DNA of 20,184 nucleotides from Pigoraptor vietnamica. Taxonomy: Eukaryota; Opisthokonta; Filasterea. A program made the translations under genes and the position numbers. Location of the stretch: positions 1 through 20,184 of the forward strand of contig CALSCQ010002749.1 of the NCBI GenBank assembly GCA_943704525.1, written 5' to 3'. The notes below the pieces were generated by a model. The model was not told the origin of the DNA. It did not search any database and saw nothing but the letters and a program-made list of their open reading frames with translations. This document shows, piece after piece, positions 10,901 to 20,184 of this stretch; position 1 is the stretch's first letter; each line of letters begins with the position of its first letter.

Positions 10901-13900
10901 AGCTCAACGTGCAGGTAGGGCGTTCCAACGTCGCTGACGACGGGCAGCACGACGAGCCCGGCGTCCGTGTCGAAGAGCAGGCGCGACGAGAGCTGCTCTA
11001 CCACGCGCGGCAGGAACACGACGCGAATGCTGCGCGCGTCGCCGGCTTCTAGCACGCCACTCGAGGGGGACACCGTCAGCGCCGACGACTCGCACTCACA
11101 CTTCCACGCGCACGACGCGCTGCCGCTGTTCCGCACGGTCACCTCGATCGCCTTTTCAATGTTCAAGTACGCAATGTCAAAGTCCGCGATGGGCTTTCCG
11201 TGGCACGCGGCGTTGAAGTTCGGCACGCCGACGCGGGCGACGAGCGGAATGGCGTGGTTCTGTACGGGCGCACGGGGGACATCCTGCCACCCAAGCACCG
11301 CGCGGCCCTCATACCGGTTGTCGCTGCCGGCGGGAAGCGACGTGGGGTTGAACACGAGTGGTATGGAAATCTGGTCGCCGCTACCTATGACGCCCGACGT
11401 GGACAGGTCACGTGCGCCCGAGGGAAGCTCCAGCCAGAACGACGTCCCGCCCTGCTCCAGCGTCAGCGTAAACTCGGCGTCGAGAAGGCCGACGTTTCGA
11501 ATCTCAATGTTGAGAGTCGCCGAGCGGGATATGCGGATGACGCCGAAGTCCATCGACGGCGCCGACAGCAGTTCGAGGTCTGCGTTTGCGCCGATGCCGC
11601 GCAGTTCGACGCAGCTGGGGCCGTGGTTGTCCACGAACCGCGCCTGCCCGACGTACTGCACTGACGCCTTCTTGGGGAAGAAGTGCACGGGCAACACGAG
11701 CGACTTGCCCGTGTCGATGCTCCAGCGCTCGCCCGGGATGGAAAAGCTCGCGCTAATCGACTCGAGCCGCAGAAGCTGCGCCTCGGCAGTGTTGTTCACG
11801 ACGAGCAGCTCGAGGAGATTCTTCGGCTTGTCTTGCGCGCGCGTGACGCCGTATCCGCCCGCGTACTCATCATCGCCACCAGCGCCTCCCCCGCCGCCGC
11901 CGCCGCCGCGCCGCTCGAGCCCGCGCGTCACGGGCACAATGCCAAAGTCATGCAGCATCGGATGGAACTCGAGCTTCTTGTAGCCGCTGGCGAGGACGCG
12001 CAGGGGGAGGCGGAACACGCGCGTCGGCTCCATACGGTAGACCTCGGGCTGCTTCGGCCGGTACACGGCGACAAGGTCCGCGTGCAAGTCCTGGCGCGCG
12101 GGGATCTTCACGCCGAGCTTGACGTGCAGCGCCATTTTCGGCGGCACGCACGGCCGCCCGCCCGCGAGGCCAAACGCGCCGACGCCCTCGAGCGACCCTG
12201 CGTCCGCAACGACATCGAGCAGCTCGAGGAGGGACGGGTCGACGTCGAGCTCCGTGAGCACGTGCGTCTCTTCCGCCTTGCCCGCTCGCGTCGCCGTCGG
12301 CACGAGCGCGCCCACAATGTCCGAGTCTTCAAAGTCCTTGACGAAGCTCAGATTGAACCGCTCCGGCTCCGTCGATATGCACCCGAGCACACACACTTCC
12401 ACCGAGCCCTCGTTCACAAAGTAAACGTCGCGCCACCTGTTGGATTCCCACTCTTGCGCACCGAAATCGACCGTCTCGCCCAGGTGGGAGACGAGCCGAA
12501 TTTCGTCGCCAACGCCCGTTGCACTCACAGAGATCACGTCGTTGTTGACGAGGAACTGTAGAGGTAGAGGCACAGCTTAGTAATAGGTGGGAAGGATAAT
12601 CGCTTGGGTGCTTAGGGCCAATTGGCGCGACCACACACAAACCAATGCGCGACTGTCGGAGTAAACAGCAATCAACGCAACGCACAAAGCGGCCCCTTTG
12701 AACTCACCAGGATCGACTGGTGGTCGCTGAGCACGTGGACGGGCTCGTACCCCAGCAGCAGCCCGACTGTCTGGCCGCTGTCCAGCACAAAAGCCGTCTC
12801 CCCTTCCTCGAGCGTGAAGGGTCGCGGCACCTGTACGGCAATCTCCGCGGCCGCCGTTCCCTTGTTCGTGATCTGGAGCGGCTGCTGCACGCGCTGGCCA
12901 AGCACCGCACGGCCAAAGTCCATCGTGTCCGGAATCCCCTCAATTTCGACGTACCCGGCGCACACACCCTTGACGTTCAGCGACACGGGCTTCCCCTCCT
13001 TGCGCGCGCCCGTGATGCTTGCATTGCGGAAGAGCACCTGCGCAGCGAAATCACCGCCGACGTCCGGTTCGAATGACACGGCAATCTGCGCCGTGCTCAT
13101 AGGGGGCAGCCGGCCGCTCGTGCGGGAGACGCGAAAGACGAGGGCCGTGGCAGGCGAGAGCTCGGCAGTCCAGTCGATCTCGTCCCCAGAGTTGTTGCAA
13201 AGCAGCACCGTCTGCTCGTTGCGCTGCGTCGAAAGCACCGTGCCAAAGTCCAGCAGGTCCTGCGGGAACACGGCGAGCGCCGACCTCATGCCCACGACCT
13301 GCATCGTCGTCACGTTGCGCCCGCCCTCGCTGAACGCCGCGACAAAGCCGTTGCGCTCCCAGAACACCGCGTCCCGCGTCGAGGGAATGAGCAGTCCGCG
13401 CGCCGACGACTTGATGGTGACGCGCGCAATGCCGCTCGGGGGCACGCGCACCGTCTTCGGGACGACGTCGAAGCCCGGGCTGCACACGAGATACGCCTCA
13501 GCCTCCGTCTCGCCCGTGTTCACAATTTCAACAGAGCGCGTCTCCTCGCTCGGCGTCGGCGGCGTCTCCTCGACCGAGGGCGCCTTCCCAGGCTCGAGCG
13601 GCCGCGCGTCCGACACCGACGTAACGAGCTTTCGCGGGAGAATCGACAGCGTCGTGGGTGTGGGGGCCGTCGGGCCGCCCGCAATTGCACGCCGGCGCAA
13701 GTCGTCGGCAAACTCCAGCCGAAAGCGCTCGTAGCGCTCCGGGATCGACCCCTGCTTGGACGCCTCAATCCACTCGGACAGGAACGCAACCCCGCCATAG
13801 CGCGCGAGGCCGCCCGCCTGGTCCTCCGGAGCCGCGGGAAGGCCGCCGGGGTCGATGCCCAGACCCACGAGAAAGCACCGCTGGCCATCGCCCCGGCCGG

Positions 13901-16900
13901 GATACCGCTGACGCACGGGTGACGTCACGTCGATCGTCAGCTCGGCCACGGCGGGGCCCACGAACGAGGGCTTGAATTTGAATTCCACGGGGAGCAGGGA
14001 GTTGGCGGGGAGGCGAGTGGGATGCATGGGGTCGCGCGACACGGACGTCGTGAACGACGAGACGCCCTCCGAGCCGCCCTCTGCGCCGCGGTCACCGAAG
14101 GGGCTCACGGTGAACTGCACGTCGTAGTCCGAGTGGTTGGCCAGCACGGCGCTCACGACAGCCTCCGCCCCAGAGCCCACGACCGTCGGCTGGAAGAACA
14201 CGTACTCCTCGAGCGCAAACTGGACGGGGGCGCCCACGTGCGCGCGGGCGTAAAGGACCGAGTTTTGCGACGTGGAGCGCACAATCTCGACCTGCTGCAT
14301 GACCTTGCCCGGCGGGCTCTTGGACGCGTCAAACACGACGTCGATGCGCGTGGTGCCGTTGCGGGGCAGCATGACCGTCTTGGGGAACTCCCACCCGCCG
14401 GACTTGTCCACAGCGATGAGCCCGATCTGTACGGGTCGCTCCGACGAATTCGTCAGCACAAAACTGCGGATGCGCCGCTGCTCGTTCATGATGCCAAAGT
14501 CAAGCACCGACGACCGGTCATTCTCGTCCGTTGCGCCCGCATACAGCTCCTCGTACTCGAGCATCTCGTCCAGAATGGAGCCGCCCTCGCCGATGGCCGC
14601 CGACGGCGCAGCGGTGGTCGAACTCTCGCCCTCCGTCGAGATTTGCGCGAGGGAACGCCGCTTGCGGGCCTTGCGCGGTCCCATGCGCCCGCCGGCCACT
14701 TCGACGTGCAGCTCCTTCCCCGCGATACCAATGACAAGGACCTCCGCCTCTTCAAACGAGGGGCCCCGGATGATCAGCTTTGTGTCGTGCCTGCGTAACA
14801 GTTCGAAATTGAGCAAAACGGGGGCATGCACATGGGGTTCACTACGTTCTATAACGAATGAAACGGACACTCGGCGTCATGCGCTCACACCCACTTTCCG
14901 TCGACGACGGGCTCAAAGCTAATGTGGAAGGTGCCGGTCGAGTTGGGCTGCAGCGTGATTTCGGGCGTGATGATACGGAAGGGGGCGTCGTTGGACCCGG
15001 CGGCGCTCGCAGAAGCCTCGCCGTAGTACGACACGTTCGCCTGTTGCGCGGCGCCTGCGGACGTCGGCTCGGACGCAGCGCCAAACGAAATGGTGGCCGT
15101 GTAGGGCTCCGACGAGATGTTGGCGACGGGTATGTAGATCTTGCGTTGGTTGCCAGGGGCGACCCAACCGGCGTCAATGCGCTTGGCGGGGACTTTCATC
15201 ACGGGCATGCGCTGCGCCTCGAGGTTGCACATCGAAAGCCGACCGCCCGTCTCGTCAAGCAGCTCCACGCGGCCCTGGAACGTCTGCAGCGGCAGGCGCG
15301 ACTGGCGCGGGTGGAACTCGACCGTCACGGGTCGCTGGCCCGTGCCGCGCACCTCGACCTCAAATTCAAAGAGCTGGAAAATTTCGGGTGGATACGCCGT
15401 GAGGAAGCACTTCTTCGCAGGCGGCTCGCGGTCCGAGGCGACGGCGTGGTCGGTCACGTGCGCCTCGTGCACGATGATCAGCTGCGCCGACGAGGTCTCG
15501 AACGTGCTCTTGAACGACACCTTCTGCGCCTCAAAGTTGAGCGTGTACTTGTAGCCCTCCGTGTCCGAGCGCGTCTGCACCGACGTGTACTCGTCAAACA
15601 CGAACTCGTCCATTCCAAAGTCCTCGCTCTGGTCCATCGTCTGCCGCCGCCACACGCCCGCGGGCAGCCCATGGTTCGGGTCTTCGTTCTCGCCGTCGTA
15701 CACCACCTCCAGCCCGTTCGTAAGCGAATACTTGCGCCCAATCTTGATCGCGTGGAACGGGTTTTTCCAGTCCTCGTCCGTCGTCACCGACGGCAGCGGC
15801 GGCTGACCCTGGCCGGCGTCGATGCTGCCGCGCCCACTGCGACCCACGCGTCGCACAGGGACTGGGGGCAAGAGGGGACTCGCGGCCTCGTCCACCAGAC
15901 CGCTCACGTTGCTCGGGTCGTTCTCGATGAGCTTCTCAATTAGCACATCGCCCACGCTCGTCCGGCCGCCGTGGAACATGCTGGGGCGCCGGCCACGCGG
16001 CATCGGCAGCGAGCCATCTTCAAGCGCTCCGGGCGTTGGGGGAGTGCTCTCCTCGTCCTCGATGATGGACTGCGCGAGGCTACGACGCGGACCGTCGGTT
16101 GGCGCCGGCCCACCGACCATGGCAGGCCCCTCGCCGCGCGACACCGGAAGGGGTCCGGAGGGCGGCGGCGCTTTTCCTTTCTTCTTCGTGAGGTTACGGC
16201 GCTCGGCGTCCTGGAGCACGAGCACTGGGTCCTCTTCGCCCTGCAGCGGCACGAGGCGGTCGAGGTCCAGGCGCGTGTTCTGAATAACGAACCGGCGGAG
16301 CTTCGCAAACGTGAAGAAGGGGACGCCCTGCTGCGTGTACCCACACGGGCTGCACGTGAGGCAGCCGCGCATCAAAAAGAACGGCTCGCCGTCGTTCGTG
16401 AACCCCACGGGCGCACGCACTTCGGTGCCGTTGAGCGAGTAGAAGGGCTCCCCGTCCAGCGTGTAACCGGCCGGCCGCGGCCGAAGCGCGGCAGGGCGGC
16501 AGTAGTACGGCGTCCCTTCGTCCGTGTACCCGTCGGGAATTGGAGGGATGTTCACGAGCGGCGCAAAGAACGGGGTGCCGTCAGCAGAGTACCCCGCGGC
16601 GACAACGGAGAGGAGCTCTTCGGGGCACGGCGTATTCTCGTCGGTCGCCGACGCCGTAGCCTGCAGCATCACGCCGCTGGGCCTGTTCGCGCCCTTGCGC
16701 TGGCGCTCGCCGCGGGTCTCGTCCTCGATGGACTCGACGAGCAAGTTGACGGCCTTCCACTCCGACTCGAGCTTACTGCCGCTGCGCCGGCGTATCTTGA
16801 GGGAAATCGTACAGCCCACCGTCAGCGAGCGCGACTGTCCGTCCTGGTCGAGGTTGAGCGCGGCGAGATGCTTGTCCGGATGCACCACCTTCGTGTAAAT

Positions 16901-18697
16901 GCGGCGCAATTTGCCGGGCGTGTAAATCTCGATCATCACGGGCGCGCTTGCGGGAAAGTCCGTGCTGTGGCTCGGCTCCTTCAGCGCCTCGGTGCCCTCC
17001 GGAAACACGACGGGGTGCGGCACGATCGTGCATCCCTCTGGCGCCTTTCGCGCCGTCAGCCGGCTAAGCGCGGTTGCCGCGAGGGGAAGCGGCCGCTGCA
17101 CCTGAATACCCTCCACACGCCCGTAAAAGTTCGGCAGTATTGGCGCACACCCCGGCGGTATAAGCGCCGCCGCAAGCGACGTCGGCACGTAGCGGTTCGC
17201 CTTTGCGGCAACCAGGGTCGTACCCTCCGGCGCTGTCTCGGGACGACGCCCGCGGCCCGGGTTGAGCGTGAAGCCCCTGCCCAGTGGGAGGCCCGTTGTG
17301 TTATACTCGATGCGCTCCATCGGATCTTTGCCATAGCCCTGTTCGTGGCACACGTCAGCACATTACCGCATACGCACGCGCGTACGTTGCGCACAATGGG
17401 TTGGGGTTACGGTCATGCATCTAAAGTTCACTCACCGGCGGCAATGGCGGCTCGTCCGACTCCCCGACGTCCGCCCGCGGCTCCCTCAGCACCGGCGGAA
17501 TGGTGGTTGCATCGAGGGGAACGCCCGGTATTTGCGGAATGAGCCGCGTGAGCGTGACCTTTGCGTCGTGGCGAACGTCGGGCAGTTCGGCGACGATTTC
17601 GGCAGTGTGCGGCATGCGAATGTTGGCGCCGGCAAAGTACCCGTGGTCGTGCCGGTTACCCTTGAGCCGCGCCACCGTCCCGGGCACCTCGAGCAGGCGG
17701 CACATCCAGTTCAGCCGCACCTGCACGCAAGTGGTCAGGGTTACAGTGTGTTTGACCGTCTACCGAAAACGCACCCCGCAGTGTGTACACACCGCCGATT
17801 CCAACATACACATCTGACACCGCGTGAAACACACACCTGGTTCAGGCGCTCCTCCACGCGCTGTCGCTTCTGCAGCCGCGTGAGCTCCGTGTCGTACCCC
17901 GGCCACATGGGCGCGTTCGCCGGCAAATTCGCCCGCCACTGCCGAAAGCCGCTGTAGAACACCTCCGACAGGCCGCCCGGGCCCAGCTCCGGCCCCATTC
18001 CCTCGAGTGCATTGCGCGCATCCCACATGATCGTAAACCGCACTGCCTCCGCACGCAGCGGGACGTACTGGTTCGTCTTGAGCGGGCGCACGCGTTCGCC
18101 AAAGAGCGAGGGGACGAGCGACTTGTTGCGGCGGTCCTTCGAGATGCGCTCGTTGAGCAGCTTGAGAATGGCGTGCAGCACAAACGCATTCTTCGAGCCG
18201 TGGTCCAGCTCCTCGCAGCAGAGATAAAACACGAGGGACTGTCGCTCGGCCAGCCCCTGCGGCTCGTACTCGGCGTATTCGCCCAGTGCGCAGAAGAGAT
18301 GCGCCTTCTCTTCGTCGTCCACCAATTCCTTGTAATGCTTCAGCGCAGTCGAACACCGCTGGAAGTTCAGCACAAGCGAGAGGCGCTCCACGACGGCCCT
18401 GTAGGCCATGCGCCGCAACCGCGCGTCTCCCAGCTGCTTGCACAGCTTCCCGAGCAGGTACAGCCCCGACAGGCGGTTCTCCCGGCGCTCATCCCCAACC
18501 ACAATGTCCAGCACGCGGCGGAGAAGCGCCGTGCGCACGTTCAGATTCGCGATCGAAATCGTGAGGCGATTCGACAGCGAGCTGACCAACCGCCGCAGAG
18601 CAAACAGGCGTTCGAGCGGCTCCTCGTCCACGAGGCCCGCAAGTATCTCGCCCACACCCGCGCCGGCGGTGAGCCCCAGGAAACTGTCCGTCTCCAT
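4998..18697 (-). CDS. Giant ASH/Ig-repeat ciliary-type protein (HYDIN/CFAP class, ortholog unassigned), 13 exons
   Basis: Exons in transcript order: 18697-17837, 17720-17436, 17338-14889, 14790-12708, 12555-9706, 9584-8397, 8252-7029, 6962-6426, 6350-6273, 6189-5578, 5446-5303, 5209-5108, 5039-4998. They join in frame to 4151 aa. The ATG context is good (A at -3, G at +4). Residues 1-290 look all-helical and HEAT/ARM-like. Residues about 629-725 carry five 21-residue repeats. Low-complexity linkers follow, then from about residue 1000 to 3900 many ASH/MSP-type beta-sandwich domains. Their trace is a recurring (L/V)(D/Y)FG followed by a 'NxG' strand, for example LDFGTLLVG and LDFGAIAVG, spaced mostly 100-140 residues. 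The tail (3853-4056) has an acidic block and RRGS/RRKS sites, then a proline-rich end. No signal peptide or membrane segment is visible. Chains of ASH domains are known from axonemal proteins (HYDIN, CFAP47, CFAP65, CFAP74, DLEC1) and some centrosomal ones. I see no CH domain (against CFAP47) and no HYDIN-type N-terminus. A cilium role is inference from family. The splice sites are read by eye; all junctions keep frame. Confidence 0.85.
5210..5302 (-). other. Intron with telomere-like repeats (giant gene, intron 11)
   Basis: This 93-nt phase-0 intron (GTACGT...CCGCAG) contains TTAGGGTTAGGG on the plus strand at 5259-5270 and a further TAGGGTTA at 5249-5256. On the sense strand this reads as repeated CCCTAAC, which also contains CTAAC, a common branch-point core. 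The flanking exons join in frame (PPVE|PSVEY). Confidence 0.85.
8253..8396 (-). other. 144-nt stop-free intron of the giant gene (intron 6)
   Basis: A GTAGGG...GCCGCAG interval of 144 nt splits an ASH domain between VIE and SSDPSGQL. Its length is a multiple of three and it has no in-frame stop, so retention would add 48 residues. The peptide it would encode is unlike an ASH domain and rich in Cys, His, Met and Pro, and the DNA is less GC-rich than its flanks. I call it an intron on these grounds. Confidence 0.75.
9585..9705 (-). other. Intron with G-rich tract on the sense strand (giant gene, intron 5)
   Basis: The 121-nt phase-0 intron (GTGAGT...CGCCCAG) starts with a TG-rich stretch. It then has G5-A-G15 on the sense strand, seen as C15-T-C5 at 9652-9672 on the plus strand. 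The exons join as GNLQ|TLFDHE, leading into an ASH motif (LDFGVVALG). The exact homopolymer length in the assembly may be unreliable. Confidence 0.85.
11884..11912 (-). repeat. CCG-type microsatellite encoding a glycine run
   Basis: A short GC-rich triplet tract on the plus strand codes for about eight consecutive glycines, preceded by LERR and followed by AGGDDE, in the giant protein near residue 2110. It lies in the loop between an ASH 'HDFG' strand and its following strand, where a length change would be tolerated. It is probably polymorphic by slippage. Confidence 0.8.
16310..16600 (-). repeat. Five tandem 21-residue repeats (63-bp period) in the giant ASH protein
   Basis: Residues about 629-725 read GYSADGTPFF, GYTDEGTPYY, GYTLDGEPFY, GFTNDGEPFF and GYTQQGVPFF. 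Each start lies exactly 21 residues after the one before. The consensus is G-[YF]-[TS]-x-x-G-x-P-[FY]-[FY] plus a variable, often proline-rich half. The spacing holds in every unit although the other half has diverged, which suggests structural constraint and not a young slippage repeat. I do not recognise the motif as a named family. It lies between the helical N-terminal part and the ASH-domain chain. Confidence 0.9.
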
Positions 18698-18844
18698 CCT
18701 CCGTCTGCTGCGCGCGCACGCAGGCGCCGCCCTACACCGTGTTATGGGGCGGCGCTATGACGGCGTTGTGAGTGTGGGGAATAGTGAGCAATGGAACGAA
18801 AAAGTGCTCTTTGTTGAAGACTGGCATTTTCGCGGCAGTTCACT

Positions 18845-18862
18845 TTGACCTGAAAAGGTCAA
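18845..18862. promoter_or_regulatory. Inverted repeat TTGACCT-GAAA-AGGTCAA
   Basis: Two perfect 7-base arms flank a 4-base GAAA spacer, about 150 bases upstream of the giant gene's ATG. As DNA it is a symmetric site suited to a dimeric factor. In animals the half-site AGGTCA is typical of nuclear receptors, but this host is not known to have them. As plus-strand RNA it would form a short stem capped by a GNRA-type loop. Either role is a guess. Confidence 0.3.
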
Positions 18863-18945
18863 CAAGGTGAGCTCGTTGCCACGGTTACAGCCCATCTATT
18901 CCTTTATATGGGTATAATAAACACAATTGCCCAAATCTATGAGAG

Positions 18946-18955
18946 ATCACGTGAT
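18946..18955. promoter_or_regulatory. ATCACGTGAT palindrome (E-box/G-box core)
   Basis: A 10-base perfect palindrome with a CACGTG core lies 47 bases past the eIF3j stop and about 250 bases upstream of the giant gene's ATG. It resembles the CACGTG site upstream of RPC2. It may be a bHLH/bZIP site for the giant gene or may simply lie in the eIF3j 3' UTR. Confidence 0.25.
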
Positions 18956-19001
18956 ATGTTACTTTGTTACATTCGTGTGTATTGCTAGAAAAGAAAACCG
19001 A

Positions 19002-20100
19002 TCACATGAAGTCGTCGTATTCTCCCTCCACAAAATCCTCGTCCAAGTCGACAGCCTTCTTTGAGGGTGCCTGTGCGCAGTGGTGCGCGAGGGCAGCGAT
19101 GGTGAATCAAAGCGGTGAGTGCGCTGGCACGTAACACGGGCAGTACTGGCCAAAACAAGCGGATGAAACAGACGCACAGTGGTCAAATGCACACACAGGG
19201 GACTGTGCCGGCCAAACGAAGCGACCGAGGCCAGCGTCCAAAGCCCACACACACCTTCTTCTTCTTCCCCTTGTTCGCGGGGCCCTTCTCCTCCTTCTGC
19301 TTCTCGTTAAGCAGTACATTGAGCACAGAAACGACCTTTCGGATGTCATCGCTCGCCACGCCCGCGCACATGTCGCGGAACAGCGCCTCGATAAACGGCA
19401 CGTACTCAATCGAGTGCTGCGAACGGCGCGCCAATTTAATTTCACCGACGCAAATCATGTGACCGAGAGCCCCTCCTCCCCGCCTTTCCCTTCCCCGCCA
19501 TAAAAGCCACCCTTTGGTCCGCGTTTCACATGCATTGACCTAAGAAGCCCACGGCACGAGCAGATGGACCCATGCGCACGCGGTGGCAACGGACACACAC
19601 CTCGTACTCGGTCATCTTCTTGACAATTGCCTTGCGCAATTTCTCAAAGTCAGCGGTCGACTTCGGGTTCATGGCATCGATCGAATCCCCGGCGAGCGTA
19701 GCGGGCGCCTCGTCTACACCAACCCGTACAGCAACACAATGTGAGATACGAACAAACGACGTATTACACCAGCTTGTAATAGTTACGTACGCTGGCGAGT
19801 CGCGGCCAGCTCGCACACGGCGAACAGTTACGCGCGCTTGTCGCGAGCTACGACTAGCTACAATACCGCTGTGCCACGCACAAACAAAATGCGACCCACG
19901 CACAGTGCATGCGACCACCCACCGCCACCTGCGGCGAAGAGGTCCTTGGCGTTCTGAAAGTCGGCGTCCTCGACGAGCTTTTGGCGGCGCAGGCGCTCAG
20001 CGGCCTCCTCCTCCGGGGTGAGAAGGCGGTTGCGGTCCTCGCCGTTGTCAAAGGGGTCCGCCTTTTTCTTCTCTTTTTCCTTCTCCTTCTCAGCAGCCAC
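19002..20100 (-). CDS. EIF3J: Translation initiation factor eIF3 subunit J, C-terminal part (5' end off window)
   Basis: eIF3j (yeast Hcr1) is a loosely bound eIF3 subunit that sits near the mRNA entry channel of the 40S ribosome and helps initiation and recycling. Four exons join in frame to 173 aa: 20100-19923, 19713-19601, 19416-19255, 19070-19002. The order is a Lys/Glu-rich helix, DPFDNG, LTPEEEAAERLRRQKLVED, NAKDLF, the signature IDAMNPKSTADFEKLRKAI, then KMTEYE|HSIEYVPFIEALFRDM, LLNEKQKEEK, a lysine-rich stretch, and an acidic end EGEYDDFM. This matches the human order, including the terminal DFM. The usual acidic, tryptophan-containing N-terminus is missing because it lies upstream: the first exon here begins after an acceptor (ATAACAG|GTGGCT), so it is not the true start. 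Intron lengths are 209, 184 and 184 nt. Confidence 0.94.
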
Positions 20101-20184
20101 CTGTTATGGGTGCCGATCAGCGCCGCTGGACGTAACATCACAACAAGGCCAAGTCTCTTGGGCACGCCTTCCCACCCCCCCCCC
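20101..20184 (-). other. Partial eIF3j intron ending in a homopolymer at the contig edge
   Basis: The 84 bases upstream of the first visible eIF3j exon end in ATAACAG on the sense strand and show no eIF3j-like coding, so they are read as the 3' part of an intron. The outermost bases are CCCACCCCCCCCCC on the plus strand (G10-T-G3 on the sense strand). The assembly probably stopped at this homopolymer, or the run is a poly-G sequencing artefact. Confidence 0.6.

Larger units (their letters stand above)
18698..19001. other. Intergenic region between eIF3j and the giant gene
   Basis: 304 bases separate the eIF3j stop from the ATG of the giant gene, both on the minus strand. The stretch must hold the eIF3j 3' end and the giant gene's promoter. 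It contains a palindrome ATCACGTGAT at 18946-18955, a TATA-like CCATATAAAGG on the minus strand at 18901-18911 about 200 bases before the ATG, and a perfect 7-bp inverted repeat at 18845-18862. No gene is evident. Confidence 0.6.

Noticed and set aside
13060-13080. GGTTCGAATG resembling a tRNA B box.
   Set aside because: It lies inside a coding exon of the giant gene, with no A box at the right distance and no cloverleaf visible.
4998-18697. Naming the giant gene HYDIN.
   Set aside because: The ASH chain fits the class, but the N-terminus does not resemble HYDIN and I could not recognise HYDIN's other landmarks. The class is supported, the ortholog is not.

Overview
The window looks like a contig from the nuclear genome of a unicellular, flagellated eukaryote. 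It holds intron-containing genes of eukaryotic type: a Pol III subunit, a giant ASH/Ig-domain protein of the ciliary kind, and eIF3j. Introns are short (65-209 nt) and exons are GC-rich. The lineage cannot be fixed from what is here. TTAGGG-type repeats inside one intron and Pol III and eIF3j proteins that resemble animal ones are only weak hints. Bases 1-13 match the 3' end of the Illumina adapter, and the window ends in a C homopolymer, so both edges look like assembly ends and not natural boundaries.

Layout. Positions 1-493 are adapter plus the upstream region of the first gene, with a CACGTG box. Positions 494-4683 (+) hold a complete nine-exon gene for RPC2/POLR3B, the second-largest subunit of RNA polymerase III, which I could reassemble exon by exon to 1137 aa. 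Positions 4684-4997 are a short convergent 3' region. Positions 18697 down to 4998 (-) hold a single 13-exon gene for a 4151-aa protein. It has an alpha-helical N-terminal domain, a linker with five 21-residue repeats, a long chain of ASH/MSP-type immunoglobulin-like domains, and an acidic, phosphosite-rich tail. Positions 18698-19001 are a compact intergenic region with a CACGTG palindrome, a TATA-like stretch and a perfect inverted repeat. Positions 20100 down to 19002 (-) hold the 3' four exons of eIF3j, whose 5' end is off the window.

Function. The genes do not form a pathway. RPC2 and eIF3j are housekeeping genes for transcription and translation. The giant gene between them most likely encodes an axonemal (probably central-apparatus) structural protein of the HYDIN/CFAP47/CFAP65/CFAP74/DLEC1 kind, but I could not assign it to one of these. 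Its N-terminal domain and 21-residue repeat array are the least explained and most interesting parts of the window. No mobile elements, viral remnants, CRISPR arrays, tRNA or rRNA genes were seen.
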